From: Brevibacterium senegalense
GTDB lineage: Bacteria; Actinomycetota; Actinomycetes; Actinomycetales; Brevibacteriaceae
NCBI RefSeq assembly: GCF_000285835.1
Contig: NZ_HE978603.1
Location: 186,516-250,515 of the forward strand
DNA length: 64,000 bases
Direction of reading: 5' to 3'
Shown here piece after piece: positions 41,907-49,867 of this stretch; position 1 is the first letter of the stretch, and the number at the start of each line of letters is the position of its first letter. A program made the position numbers and the translations under genes. The notes below the pieces were generated by a model. It did not search any database. It was not told the origin of the DNA and worked only from the letters and a program-made list of their open reading frames with translations.

Positions 41907-43018
41907 TGCGCGCCTCCGGTGCGGGTCGAGCGGATGAGGAGATAGATGAGGTACGGCGCACCCAGCACACCGGTGATGACGCCCACCGGGTACCGGGTGC
42001 CGAAGGCGAACTGCCCTGCGAAGTCTGCCACGAGGATGAGGAGCGCACCCACGAGCGCGGCGGGGAGGAGCGGGGACCCCGCGGAACCGGCCGAACCCAG
42101 CAGTCGCACGGAGATGGGGCCCGCGAGGAACGCGACGAACGCGACCGGCCCCGCCGCCGCGGTCGCGAACGCCAGCAGCGTCACGGAGAACAGGATGAGG
42201 AGGACCCGCGTGCGCTCGACGCGAACGCCCAGCGCTGCGGACGTCTCCTCGCCCAGCCGCAGAGCGTCGAGGCTCTTCGCGAGCAGCGCCAGGACGGCCC
42301 CGGCCACCACGACCGCGACCACGAGCGGCAGCACCTGGTCCATCGTCGACCCGTTGAGGTTGCCGTTGAGCCAGCGCATGGCGGTCTGCAGGTCCCACTG
42401 CGCGGCGCGCGAGAGGACGTAGGACACGACGGACTGCAGCATCGCAGAGATGCCTATGCCGATGAGGATGAGACGGGTGCCGGACAGGCCGTCCCGAAAC
42501 GACAGGAGATAGATGACACCGGCCGTCACCAGCGCCGCGAGCGTCGCAACGATCGACACGGCGGTCTCCGACATCGACAGCAGGACGATGCAGAACACCG
42601 CCGCCGCCGAGGCCCCGGAGCTGATCCCGATGATGTCCGGGCTGGCCAGCGGGTTGCGCAGCATCGTCTGGAAGGTGATGCCGGCCATCCCGAACGCTGC
42701 ACCCGCCAGGGCACCCACGAGCGCACGCGGCAGCCGCAGCACGCCCACGGTGAACGAGGCGCCGGGCACCTGCTCGCCCAGGAGCACGCGGATGACCTCC
42801 GCGGGACTGAACGTCTGCCGCCCGAACAGGAGCGACACCGCGACCGTGACCAGGATGAGGACGGCCAGCACTGCGCACACCAGCAGGTACCTGCGCCGGC
42901 GCGCGCGACGGCCCGCACTCACCTGCGCGATGACGGAGGCGACCGGAGGCGTGGAAGCCGTCCCGGCCTCGGGCGCGCCCGGCCGGGCGACCACCCGCCC
43001 TCCTCGCGTTCGCTTCAC
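41903..43018 (-). CDS. Iron-siderophore ABC importer, permease 2 (FecD/FepG type)
   Basis: 371-residue FecCD-family permease with about nine TM helices after a ~45-residue polar leader. The loop preceding the GVRVERTRVLL segment (RLGEETSAALGVRVERTR) is the ATPase-coupling region, and GITFQTMLRNPLASPDIIG is the classic FecCD signature. GTG start overlaps permease 1's stop (GTGA), and its own stop overlaps the ATPase start, so stoichiometric translation is expected. Confidence 0.95.
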   Translation of the reverse strand: MKRTRGGRVVARPGAPEAGTASTPPVASVIAQVSAGRRARRRRYLLVCAVLAVLILVTVAVSLLFGRQTFSPAEVIRVLLGEQVPGASFTVGVLRLPRALVGALAGAAFGMAGITFQTMLRNPLASPDIIGISSGASAAAVFCIVLLSMSETAVSIVATLAALVTAGVIYLLSFRDGLSGTRLILIGIGISAMLQSVVSYVLSRAAQWDLQTAMRWLNGNLNGSTMDQVLPLVVAVVVAGAVLALLAKSLDALRLGEETSAALGVRVERTRVLLILFSVTLLAFATAAAGPVAFVAFLAGPISVRLLGSAGSAGSPLLPAALVGALLILVADFAGQFAFGTRYPVGVITGVLGAPYLIYLLIRSTRTGGAQ

Positions 43019-44085
43019 AGGGCACGCACCTTCATGCGACGGACGACGACGATGAAGAAGGGGGCTCCCACCAGCGCGGTCACGATACCGACCTCCAGCT
43101 CCTCCGGACGGGCGATGACGCGACCCACCACATCGGAGATCGTCAGCAGCACCGCACCGGTGACGGCGGACAGGGGCAGCAGCCAGCGGTGGTCGGGGCC
43201 GTAGACCATGCGGCACAGGTGCGGGACGACCAGGCCGATGAAGGCGATCGGGCCGGCCACGGCCGTCGCTCCCCCGCACAGCAGGACCGCCCCCACTCCC
43301 GCGATGATGCGCGTGCGCTCGACCTTGACCCCCAGTCCGCGGGCCATCTCATCGCCCAGTGCCAGCGAGTCCAGCCCGCGCGCGCTGATGAGGGCCAAGA
43401 GGAAGCCAACAAGCAGGAAGGGAGCCACCCGGGCGATCGTGTCGAACGCGGCGCCGCCCACGCCGCCGATCTGCCAGAAGCGGAACGAGTCCATGACTTC
43501 GACGCGCGGGAGGATGACCGCGGAGACGAGCGAGCTGAGCGCGATCGAGGTCGCAGCCCCTGCGAGCGCCAGCTTGAGCGGGGTCGCACCGCCCCGCCCC
43601 AGGGAGCCCACCAGGTAGACGAAGACGGCGGTGACGGCTGCGCCCAGCAGCGCGACCCAGATGTACGCGTACGGGCTGGTCATGCCGAAGAAGGACATGC
43701 CGATGACGACGAAGAGCGCGGCACCGTTGTTGATGCCGAAGATGCCGGGGTCGGCCAGCGGGTTACGGCTGATGCCCTGCAGCAGTGCTCCGGACACGCC
43801 CAGCGCTGCGCCCACGACGGCGGCGAGCACGGTGCGGGGGACGCGCTGGGCGACCGCGGCCTCGGCGAGGGTCTCCTGCGAGCCGGACACACCGGCGACG
43901 ATGTCCGCCCACGTCACCCCGCGGGCGCCGAAGGCGACGGACGCGACGGCGGCCAGCACGAGCGCGACCGCGAGGACGAGCAGCGCGACTGCGCGCACGG
44001 ACCACGACCGCGTGCGGCCCGTCAGTGCCGGCGGTGCGGCCGGGATGATGGGCGGAGCGGTCGGAGGGGCTGCGGGTGTGCTCAT
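43015..44085 (-). CDS. Iron-siderophore ABC importer, permease 1 (FecC/FepD type)
   Basis: 356-residue FecCD permease. ALLQGISRNPLADPGIFGINNGA is the family signature; ALGDEMARGLGVKVERTR is the coupling loop. Pro/Ala-rich first 25 residues. It is preceded by an 86-bp gap after the binding-protein gene that contains a 20-bp hairpin and has no strong ribosome site near the ATG 44085. Confidence 0.95.
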   Translation of the reverse strand: MSTPAAPPTAPPIIPAAPPALTGRTRSWSVRAVALLVLAVALVLAAVASVAFGARGVTWADIVAGVSGSQETLAEAAVAQRVPRTVLAAVVGAALGVSGALLQGISRNPLADPGIFGINNGAALFVVIGMSFFGMTSPYAYIWVALLGAAVTAVFVYLVGSLGRGGATPLKLALAGAATSIALSSLVSAVILPRVEVMDSFRFWQIGGVGGAAFDTIARVAPFLLVGFLLALISARGLDSLALGDEMARGLGVKVERTRIIAGVGAVLLCGGATAVAGPIAFIGLVVPHLCRMVYGPDHRWLLPLSAVTGAVLLTISDVVGRVIARPEELEVGIVTALVGAPFFIVVVRRMKVRAL

Positions 44086-44121
44086 GCTGTGTCCGGTGGG
44101 ATGTGGACGGTCGCGGTCCCG

Positions 44122-44166
44122 GTGATCAGCCGGGCCGTCGCACGCGGCGACGGCCCGGCTGATCAC
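44122..44166 (-). terminator. Intercistronic hairpin between binding protein and permease genes
   Basis: Perfect 20-bp arms (44122-44141 and 44147-44166) with a 5-base loop, six bases beyond the binding-protein stop, then only 36 bases to the permease start. No T-run. Probably a partial terminator or RNase block that keeps binding-protein mRNA above permease mRNA. Confidence 0.6.
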
Positions 44167-44171
44167 GGGGA

Positions 44172-45215
44172 TCAGTCCTGGGTGGCCTTCGCAGCGGCCC
44201 CGTCGAGCAGCTCGAGGTAGGCGTCCATGTACTCCGTGTCGATGTTGAGCGGCGAAGGGTTCGAGGCCGCGGCCTCCGGCGCGTTCTCCGGCAGCCAGGC
44301 GACCGAGTCGCGCTCGACGGCGGGCAGCTTGCCCAGCAGCGGGTCGTCCTGCAGGGTCGCCTTCTGGGCGTTGTCCTCCGCGACGATGAGGACGTCGACG
44401 TCCGCGAAGGTGTCCGCGGCGGTCTCCGAGCTCTCCGAGCCCATGAACTGCTCGTTGCCCTCCGAAGCCTTCGTGACGGCCTCGGGGATCTCCATGCCGA
44501 TCTCCGGCAGGAACTGGACGCGCGGATCGTGGACGGTGAAGAAGCCCAGCGTGCTGGTGTCCTGCGAGTCCGCGTACGCCCACATCGCCGAGGTCCCGGC
44601 CAGGTGCTCGTAGTCGCCCACCTTCTCCTCGAGGATCGCCTCGTTCTCCTCGATGAGCGCCTGGCCCTCCTTCTCGAGGCCCAGCCCCTTCGCGTCCTGG
44701 GCGATCGTCTCCTGCCACGTGGTGCCCCACGGGGTTTCCGGGTAGGCGACGACCGGCGCGATCTGGGAGAGGGTGTCGTACTCCTCCTGCGTGATCCCGG
44801 AGTAACCGGCCAGGATGACGTCCGGCTCCGAGGCCGCGATGGACTCGAAATCGATGCCGTCGGTGAAGTCGTAGGTATCGGGCATCTCCGCGCCCATCTC
44901 CTCGATCTCGTCCTCGACCCACGGGAGGATGCCGTTGCCGTCGTCGTCGCCGTAGGTGGCGGCCTCCATGATGACCGGGACGACGCCCAGGGCCAGCGCG
45001 GCCTCGTGGTTGCCCCACGCGACGGTCGCGACGCGCTCGGGCTTCTCCTCGATGACGGTCTCGCCGAACGCGTGCTCGACGGTGATGGGGAAGGCGCCGT
45101 CGCCGGATGCTGCGGAGGTGTCGCCGCCGGACTCTGGTCCCCCGCTGCCGCAGGCGGTGAGGACGAGGGCGGTAGCGGCCGTGACGGCGGCGAGCGCGGA
45201 GCGCGTGGTGCGCAT
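44172..45215 (-). CDS. Iron-siderophore ABC importer, substrate-binding lipoprotein
   Basis: 347-residue FecB/FhuD-like binding protein. Lipobox LVLTAC at about residue 22 anchors it to the membrane; ITVEHAFGETVIEEKPERVATV opens the class III binding fold, and ILAGYSGITQEEYDTLSQIAPV is the conserved second segment. The region DDDGNGILPWVEDEIEEM is highly acidic. ATG 45215 with GAGGAG nine bases upstream. First gene of the importer operon; an iron-box lies 154 bases upstream. Confidence 0.95.
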   Translation of the reverse strand: MRTTRSALAAVTAATALVLTACGSGGPESGGDTSAASGDGAFPITVEHAFGETVIEEKPERVATVAWGNHEAALALGVVPVIMEAATYGDDDGNGILPWVEDEIEEMGAEMPDTYDFTDGIDFESIAASEPDVILAGYSGITQEEYDTLSQIAPVVAYPETPWGTTWQETIAQDAKGLGLEKEGQALIEENEAILEEKVGDYEHLAGTSAMWAYADSQDTSTLGFFTVHDPRVQFLPEIGMEIPEAVTKASEGNEQFMGSESSETAADTFADVDVLIVAEDNAQKATLQDDPLLGKLPAVERDSVAWLPENAPEAAASNPSPLNIDTEYMDAYLELLDGAAAKATQD

Positions 45216-45368
45216 GGAGGGGTTCTCCTCTGGACGATGTGACTCTTGGACTGAATGCGTGTGGTTCCGCGGGACGATCAGGCGACTGGTGCCGAGTGGT
45301 CGGCAGGTGCCGGTCGTCCCGCTGGCACCGTGCGCGTGCACGGTGCTGAGGAAGCATATCGCATCGAG

Positions 45369-45387
45369 ATAGGCAGTCCTTACCTAT
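45369..45387. promoter_or_regulatory. DtxR/IdeR-type iron box
   Basis: ATAGGcAgtcctTaCCTAT, imperfect 19-bp palindrome matching 13 of 19 positions of the consensus TTAGGTTAGGCTAACCTAA on the minus strand. It is in the promoter region of the siderophore importer operon, where iron-loaded DtxR/IdeR would repress. Confidence 0.7.
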
Positions 45388-45491
45388 ATCAGGCACTGGT
45401 AGCCATGGCGATGTCGCTCACCTTCGGAGCACTGCCCTGAGCCTGTGGGACGGTTACGTGTAGGGCACGTGTCTCTATAGGGCACTTATCT

Positions 45492-45538
45492 CGCGAACTT
45501 CGTGCGAGCATTCCTGTACTTCGCACGCGTCGTTCGCG
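45492..45538. repeat. Repeat copy 1 (nested inverted repeat)
   Basis: CGCGAAC (45492) ... GTTCGCG (45538) enclose CGTGCGA (45501-45507) ... TCGCACG (45521-45527) around the loop gcattcctgtact. A second, degenerate copy lies 83 bp downstream. Confidence 0.65.
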
Positions 45539-45583
45539 GGCTGCCCAGGCACTGCACCTTGATCGCACTTCTCTCGTGTTATG

Positions 45584-45627
45584 CGTGCGAGCATTCTTGT
45601 ACTTCGCGAATCTCGTGCGCGGGTGGC
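45584..45627. repeat. Repeat copy 2
   Basis: CGTGCGAGCATTCTTGTACT (45584-45603) and TCGC match copy 1 at 23 of 24 positions; the outer arms are degenerate. The flanking CGCGGG-TG/CTGCC-AGG sequences are also alike. Confidence 0.6.
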
Positions 45628-45719
45628 AGGGACGTCCAGCCCCACCCGCCGCCCGAATGGCGCCGAATGGGAACAGGACGGACGCTCCACGAGCGCTCGT
45701 GCCATGCCACGATTCCGGT

Positions 45720-46250
45720 ATGAACGATCTGGGACCGGTGACACAGAACCTGGGGTCGATGCGTCAGACGAGCATCGGCCGCTGGACGATCGGTGTGTCG
45801 ATCGCACTGGGGGTCGTCGCTCTGCTGTTCACAGCATTGAGTGTCTTCGTGATGGTCCTGGGGCTCACGTTCATCGACCTGATCGCGCTCGGCATCTTCG
45901 GTGTGCTCCTCGTCCTCGCGGGCGTCGCCGTCATGGTCTTCTCGATCGCCATGATCATCCAGGTCACCGGCACGACCGCGCAGATCCACGCGCACGGACT
46001 GGCACTGGGTCAGAGCTGGTTCCGGAAGGCGACGGTGCCGTGGGGCGAGGTCGTGCGCATCGATCCGCCCACCAGCGGAGCCACGTTGATCCGGTGCGAC
46101 TTCGTCCTGCGGTCCGGCGCGCGCGTCTGCGCCGACCGCCTCCGGCTCAAGCCCGTCGTGGGTGCGGCGGGTCGCTACGTGAATCACCCTGACGTGCAGA
46201 CCGTCCTGGACCACTATGCCGCCTGGCAGCGGGCGAACGGCGAAGCGTGA
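45720..46250 (+). CDS. Unknown membrane protein, paralogue 1
   Basis: 176 residues, not recognised. N terminus MNDLGPVTQNLGSMRQTSIGR, two TM helices (about 24-46 and 55-80), then a cytoplasmic beta-rich domain IHAHGLALGQSWFRKATVPWGEVVRI...VCADRLRLKP...HPDVQTVLDHYAAWQRA that looks PH-like. It is homologous to the next gene along its whole length. No ribosome site; CACGAT lies six bases before the ATG, so it is probably leaderless. Confidence 0.8.
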   Translation: MNDLGPVTQNLGSMRQTSIGRWTIGVSIALGVVALLFTALSVFVMVLGLTFIDLIALGIFGVLLVLAGVAVMVFSIAMIIQVTGTTAQIHAHGLALGQSWFRKATVPWGEVVRIDPPTSGATLIRCDFVLRSGARVCADRLRLKPVVGAAGRYVNHPDVQTVLDHYAAWQRANGEA

Positions 46251-46280
46251 AGGCCCTGAGTCCCCGAGCAGGGACACGAC

Positions 46281-46316
46281 GACGGCGGGCGGAGCGTGAG
46301 GGCTCCGCCCGCCGTC
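46281..46316 (+). terminator. Terminator between the two paralogues
   Basis: GACGGCGGGCGGAGC gtgagg GCTCCGCCCGCCGTC, perfect 15-bp stem, 30 bases past the first paralogue's stop. Confidence 0.8.
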
Positions 46317-46341
46317 CGCTCCGCCCTGCCACGATGGGGAC

Positions 46342-46881
46342 ATGATGGACATGGGCCCCGTGATTCAGGATCTCGGATCGTTCCGGAAGACCGACGTCGG
46401 TCGTGCCCGGATGCTCGTCGTCATCCCCCTGTGCATCGTCGCGCTCGCCTTCTTCGGGATGTGCGCCCTCGTCGTCATCAGCATGCTCATGGGTTCCTAC
46501 GGCATCGGCGAGACCATCTCCGCGCTGCTCCTGTACAGCCTCCCGGGGTTGATCTTCGTGGGTTTCGCCGTTGCGTTGGCGGTCGGGCTGAGCCGCCCGA
46601 AGGCGACGATCCACCCGCATGGGATCACTCTCCAGCAGGTCTTCTTCCGCACGGGCCAGGTCCTCTGGCGCGACATCGCTCGCATTCACGTTCCCGGAGA
46701 ATTCTCGCGCTGGGCGACCTGCGACATCGAACTGCACACCGGACGGCGCATCCGCGCGGACCGCCTGTGCCTCAGGTCGAAGCGCGGACCGGGCGGCGAG
46801 CTGATCCCCCACCCGGACCTGCAGATCGTGCTGTTGCACCTCGCAGCCTGGAGACGTGCGCACGGACGCGCCGGGTCATGA
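46342..46881 (+). CDS. Unknown membrane protein, paralogue 2
   Basis: 179 residues, same layout as the preceding gene: MDMGPVIQDLGSFRKTDVGR, two TM helices (about 25-47 and 57-80) and the domain IHPHGITLQQVFFRTGQVLWRD...RADRLCLRS...HPDLQIVLLHLAAWRRA. Identity with paralogue 1 is moderate (roughly a third by eye), so the duplication is old. It has the same CACGAT box six bases before its ATG, but a terminator separates the genes, so they are two leaderless units under similar promoters. Function unknown. Confidence 0.8.
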   Translation: MMDMGPVIQDLGSFRKTDVGRARMLVVIPLCIVALAFFGMCALVVISMLMGSYGIGETISALLLYSLPGLIFVGFAVALAVGLSRPKATIHPHGITLQQVFFRTGQVLWRDIARIHVPGEFSRWATCDIELHTGRRIRADRLCLRSKRGPGGELIPHPDLQIVLLHLAAWRRAHGRAGS

Positions 46882-46963
46882 GTGACACCCACGACCCGGC
46901 GCGCGCCCGGTGATTCGACCGCGGACAGACCGCTCAGCGGCAGGCAGACGTCCGAGCGATACC

Positions 46964-46988
46964 CCGCCGGCTCAGCGGAAGCCGGCGG
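46964..46988. terminator. Hairpin over the stop of the aldo/keto reductase gene
   Basis: CCGCCGGCT cagcgga AGCCGGCGG, 9 bp, in the convergent region; includes the stop codon. Confidence 0.45.
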
Positions 46989-47934
46989 ACACCTCGTCCA
47001 GTGCGGCCACCTCATCCGCCGTCAGCTCCAGCGCCGTCGCGGCGAAGAGCTGGTCCAGCTGCGCGGTGCTCGTCGCTGCGGCCAGGGGTGCGGCGATCTT
47101 GCCATCGGCCATCGCCCAGGCCAGCGCCACGGACGCGGCGTCAGTCCCGTGCGCAGCGGCGACCTCGTCCAGCACTCCCACGATCCGCAGGCCGTCCTCG
47201 TTGAGGTACCGCTCGACGGCACCGGCTCGTGCACGGCCCTCCAGGTCCGCCGCCGTCCGGTACTTGCCGGACAGGAATCCGCCCGCCAGCACCTGGTACG
47301 GGAACACGGACATGCCGTGATTCTGCGCCGCCTCGCGCAAACCGCTCTCGTACTCGCGGGACACCAGGGAGTAGCGAGGCTGCAGCGCGACCGGAAGTGC
47401 GAAGCCGTTCTCCTGCGACACCGCGAACCACTCGTCGATCGCCTGAGGGGTGAAATTCGACAGGCCGATGGCCCGGACCTTGCCGGCCTTCACCAACGCG
47501 TCGAACGCGCGAGCGCTCTCGACGATCGGAGTCTCGTCGTCCTGGTAGTGCGCGTAGTAGAGGTCGATGTGGTCCGTCTGCAGGCGCTCAAGCGACTCGT
47601 CCGCAGCGACCGCGATGTTCTGGGGCGACAGTCCCTCGCGTCCCGGCTTCGCAGCGACCTTCGTCGCCACGACGATGTCGTCCCGCTGCCCGCGCGACGA
47701 CAGCCACTGGCCGATGACTGTCTCCGATTCGCCGCCGGAGTTCCCGTCCACCCAGAACGAGTACATGTCCGCGGTGTCGAGGAAGTTGCCTCCCCGCTCC
47801 ACGAATCCGTCGAGCACCTCGTGGTACTCCGCAGGCTCCGCCGGGTTGTTGAAGGTGTTGGTCCCCAGACCCAGCGGGAAGATGCGCAGATCGGAAGCGC
47901 CGATGTGGATCGATTCAGTGGCGGCGTGTGTCAA
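46972..47934 (-). CDS. Aldo/keto reductase
   Basis: 320-residue NADPH-dependent AKR TIM barrel. The catalytic tetrad is visible: Asp and Tyr in NFLDTADMYS, Lys in VVATKVAAK and His in LYYAHYQD; the C-terminal NADP site includes AMADGKIAAPLAAATSTAQLDQLF. GAAGGGG lies five bases before a TTG codon at 47934 that fits the family N terminus (THAATESIHIGASDLRIFPLGLGT); an ATG at 47979 in the same frame would add 15 basic residues. Substrate unknown (aldehydes, ketones). Confidence 0.88.
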   Translation of the reverse strand: MTHAATESIHIGASDLRIFPLGLGTNTFNNPAEPAEYHEVLDGFVERGGNFLDTADMYSFWVDGNSGGESETVIGQWLSSRGQRDDIVVATKVAAKPGREGLSPQNIAVAADESLERLQTDHIDLYYAHYQDDETPIVESARAFDALVKAGKVRAIGLSNFTPQAIDEWFAVSQENGFALPVALQPRYSLVSREYESGLREAAQNHGMSVFPYQVLAGGFLSGKYRTAADLEGRARAGAVERYLNEDGLRIVGVLDEVAAAHGTDAASVALAWAMADGKIAAPLAAATSTAQLDQLFAATALELTADEVAALDEVSAGFR

Positions 47935-48009
47935 CGTGTCCCCTTCGTAGGTCGCGGCTGCGCGGATTCGCCCGCGCATCGTCCGGACGGAACCCGCGTG
48001 TGACGCAGG

Positions 48010-48354
48010 TTATTCCGTCGGCCCGGACGCGACCGCATGGCGAAGATCGTCGAAAGCGCCGTCGATGTCACCGTCTGCGCACGTCATCGCAGTGAGCACG
48101 GCTTCCTTGCTCCACTCGTCGAATGCACTGTCGCGCGCCTTCGGCCACCACGCCTCACGGATGAACCGCCAGTCGCCGTCATGCTTGTCCCACACCACGA
48201 TCCCCACAACGCGGGAATCGTCGTGATCCCCGAAGGTGAGCATCACTTCAGCGGCGTACCCGCCGCGCCACCACCATCGGCCGAAGACCCATCCCTCGTC
48301 ATCGTCGAGACGGAATCCAGCCCGTCTCCTCCGTGAACTCCCACCAGAGCTCAT
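48010..48354 (-). CDS. Trp-rich protein of unknown function overlapping the nuclease gene
   Basis: 114 residues, not recognised. It begins inside the 3' end of the upstream nuclease-like gene (56-base overlap in another frame; in-frame GTG at 48357 adjoins). The N terminus is basic (SSRRRRAGFRLDDDEG), then a Trp/acidic region (GWVFGRWWWRGG, VVWDKHDGDWRF, REAWWPK) and an alpha-helical C terminus. Length and codon use look real, but the start is uncertain because the overlap is long. Order and overlap suggest co-expression with the nuclease, for example as an immunity or accessory protein; this is inference. Confidence 0.6.
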   Translation of the reverse strand: MSSGGSSRRRRAGFRLDDDEGWVFGRWWWRGGYAAEVMLTFGDHDDSRVVGIVVWDKHDGDWRFIREAWWPKARDSAFDEWSKEAVLTAMTCADGDIDGAFDDLRHAVASGPTE

Positions 48355-49030
48355 CACGTCCAGGGACGACCGCAGTGGCGATTCCCGTACTCGGTTTCCT
48401 CAGTTCGAAACCGTCGTCGGCCGTCCAATCCAATCGACCGCAGTGGCAATCGTCCAGCAGCTCAGTGACCAGAGCGCGCCCGGTCGACCGGAACTCGTCA
48501 AGCAGCCGGCCGTCGGGATCGTCCGGCCACTCCACCAGATCCGCGCCGAATGCCAATCCTTCGTAGAACGTCCTCAGTCGATTCAGCTCGTTGCTCTCCG
48601 GGTACCCGTCACCGTCGAGAAGCAGGACGAGGTCTTCCCAGCTCATAACTACTCCGGACACCTCCCGGCTGATGTCCCCCATGCGACCACGAGGAACGAG
48701 GAAGACGTCGGCGTAATCCTCGCTTCTCTGCGCTCGCGTCAACTGGGCCCACAATTTGAGCTCGACGCTGAACTGTTCGTCGTCCACGAAAAACCTGATG
48801 TCGGCTCGCCCGCCGTCTTCGTCCGAGAATTGCCGTTCGAGCACCACAGCTGAATCGTGCAGATCCCCACGTCCCAGAACCGCCAAGAACCGCCATCGGT
48901 TCTCGCCCTGCTCCAGCCAGTCGATCAATGCGTTCTCGAGGAACCTCTCGTTCCTGCTGCGGTCTGCATCTCCATACGTGTCGCGAACCAGCTGTGCGGC
49001 CCATGCACCCGATCGTGCTCCCTCGCTCAT
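48299..49030 (-). CDS. Predicted PD-(D/E)XK nuclease superfamily protein
   Basis: 243 residues. The central segment GGRADIRFFVDDEQFSVELK (about 82-101) carries an Asp and an E-x-K placed as in the PD-(D/E)XK nuclease core, followed by LWAQLTRAQRSEDYADVFLVP, the Q-x-x-x-Y motif common to that group (compare EKKi..QL..Y). N-terminal ~70 residues and C-terminal ~100 (acidic, with an HC pair DDCHCG) are not recognised. No signal peptide. ATG 49030, no strong ribosome site; upstream is a divergent-free gap behind cysE's terminator. Lower GC than neighbours, compatible with acquired defence or restriction function; I infer nuclease fold only. Confidence 0.65.
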   Translation of the reverse strand: MSEGARSGAWAAQLVRDTYGDADRSRNERFLENALIDWLEQGENRWRFLAVLGRGDLHDSAVVLERQFSDEDGGRADIRFFVDDEQFSVELKLWAQLTRAQRSEDYADVFLVPRGRMGDISREVSGVVMSWEDLVLLLDGDGYPESNELNRLRTFYEGLAFGADLVEWPDDPDGRLLDEFRSTGRALVTELLDDCHCGRLDWTADDGFELRKPSTGIATAVVPGRDELWWEFTEETGWIPSRR

Positions 49031-49132
49031 AGCAGCACTGTTGCACACGCATGTCGACCGCACATTCGTCCTTCTCGATACGGAGCAGGACGTCGACCAT
49101 TCCCCGCATTCGTCGCCACGCCACCAACACGA

Positions 49133-49166
49133 AAGGGGCGCCCGCGGTCCCCCGCGAGCGCCCCTT
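49133..49166 (-). terminator. Terminator of the cysK-cysE operon
   Basis: AAGGGGCGCcCGCGG tccc CCGCGaGCGCCCCTT, 14 pairs with one mismatch, 39 bases after the cysE stop, then TTTC. Confidence 0.75.
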
Positions 49167-49204
49167 CTGAACGCATCAGGCAGCCACCAGCCGCCCTCAA
49201 CCCC

Positions 49205-49867
49205 TCAGATCCACAGCGCCGGATCCGTCAGCACGCCCTCCGGCGTGGGGTGCCCCTCGTCGTCGACAGGACGCGAGGCCGGGAACTTCACGACCGCGGG
49301 CACGCCCACGGCCGTGCCGCCGGCGGCCACGTCCTTGACGACGACGGCGTTCGCGCCCACGGCCGCGTTCGCGCCGATCTCCACGGGTCCGATGATCTTC
49401 GCCCCGGCGCCCACCACGACGTTGTCTCGCAGCGTGGGGTGGCGCTTCTCCTGCTTCATCGACCGGCCGCCCAGCGTCACCTGGTGGTACAGCATGACGT
49501 CGTCGCCGATCTCCGAGGTCTCCCCGATCACCACACCGTTCGCGTGGTCGATGAAGAACCGCCGGCCGATGACCGCACCGGGGTGAATCTCGACACCGGT
49601 GAGCGTGCGGACGATCTGGGACAGCAGCCGCGCGGGCGCCTGCCCCGCGTCGTACTGATTCAGCCGGTGCAGGGCGCGGTGGGCCCAGATCGCGTGCAAG
49701 CCGGGGTACGACAGCGCGATGACGAGGTCATTGCGCGCGGCCGGATCGCGCAGACGTGCGGTGTCCAGGTCCTCGCGGAGCGTCTCCCGCACCACCGGGC
49801 GCGACAGCCCGTAGGCCGCCGCGCCCGCCAGTGCGAGCGAGCCGATGAGTCCGAGGCGAGTGCGCAT
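49205..49867 (-). CDS. cysE: Serine O-acetyltransferase
   Basis: Transfers acetyl from acetyl-CoA to serine, the step before CysK. 220 residues, a short left-handed beta-helix type: [21 protein letters not shown] contains the catalytic His and hexapeptide repeats continue through [31 protein letters not shown]. The N terminus is unusual: [16 protein letters not shown] is a hydrophobic stretch in place of part of the usual helical domain, so it could associate with the membrane. The start overlaps the cysK stop by one base (TGATG). With cysK it makes cysteine from serine and sulfide. Confidence 0.95.
   Translation of the reverse strand: MRTRLGLIGSLALAGAAAYGLSRPVVRETLREDLDTARLRDPAARNDLVIALSYPGLHAIWAHRALHRLNQYDAGQAPARLLSQIVRTLTGVEIHPGAVIGRRFFIDHANGVVIGETSEIGDDVMLYHQVTLGGRSMKQEKRHPTLRDNVVVGAGAKIIGPVEIGANAAVGANAVVVKDVAAGGTAVGVPAVVKFPASRPVDDEGHPTPEGVLTDPALWI

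Larger units (their letters stand above)
45388..45719. other. Gene-free stretch with repeats
   Basis: Runs from the iron box to the first membrane protein. Short frames here (e.g. the one reading RAFLYFARVVRG and RAFLYFANLVRG) derive from the two repeat copies and are not credible genes. Confidence 0.55.

Noticed and set aside
45502..45723. Short + frame reading RAFLYFARVVRG
   Set aside because: Arises from the two repeat copies; no ribosome site, and a similar peptide in the other frame of the second copy shows that repeat sequence, not protein, is conserved.
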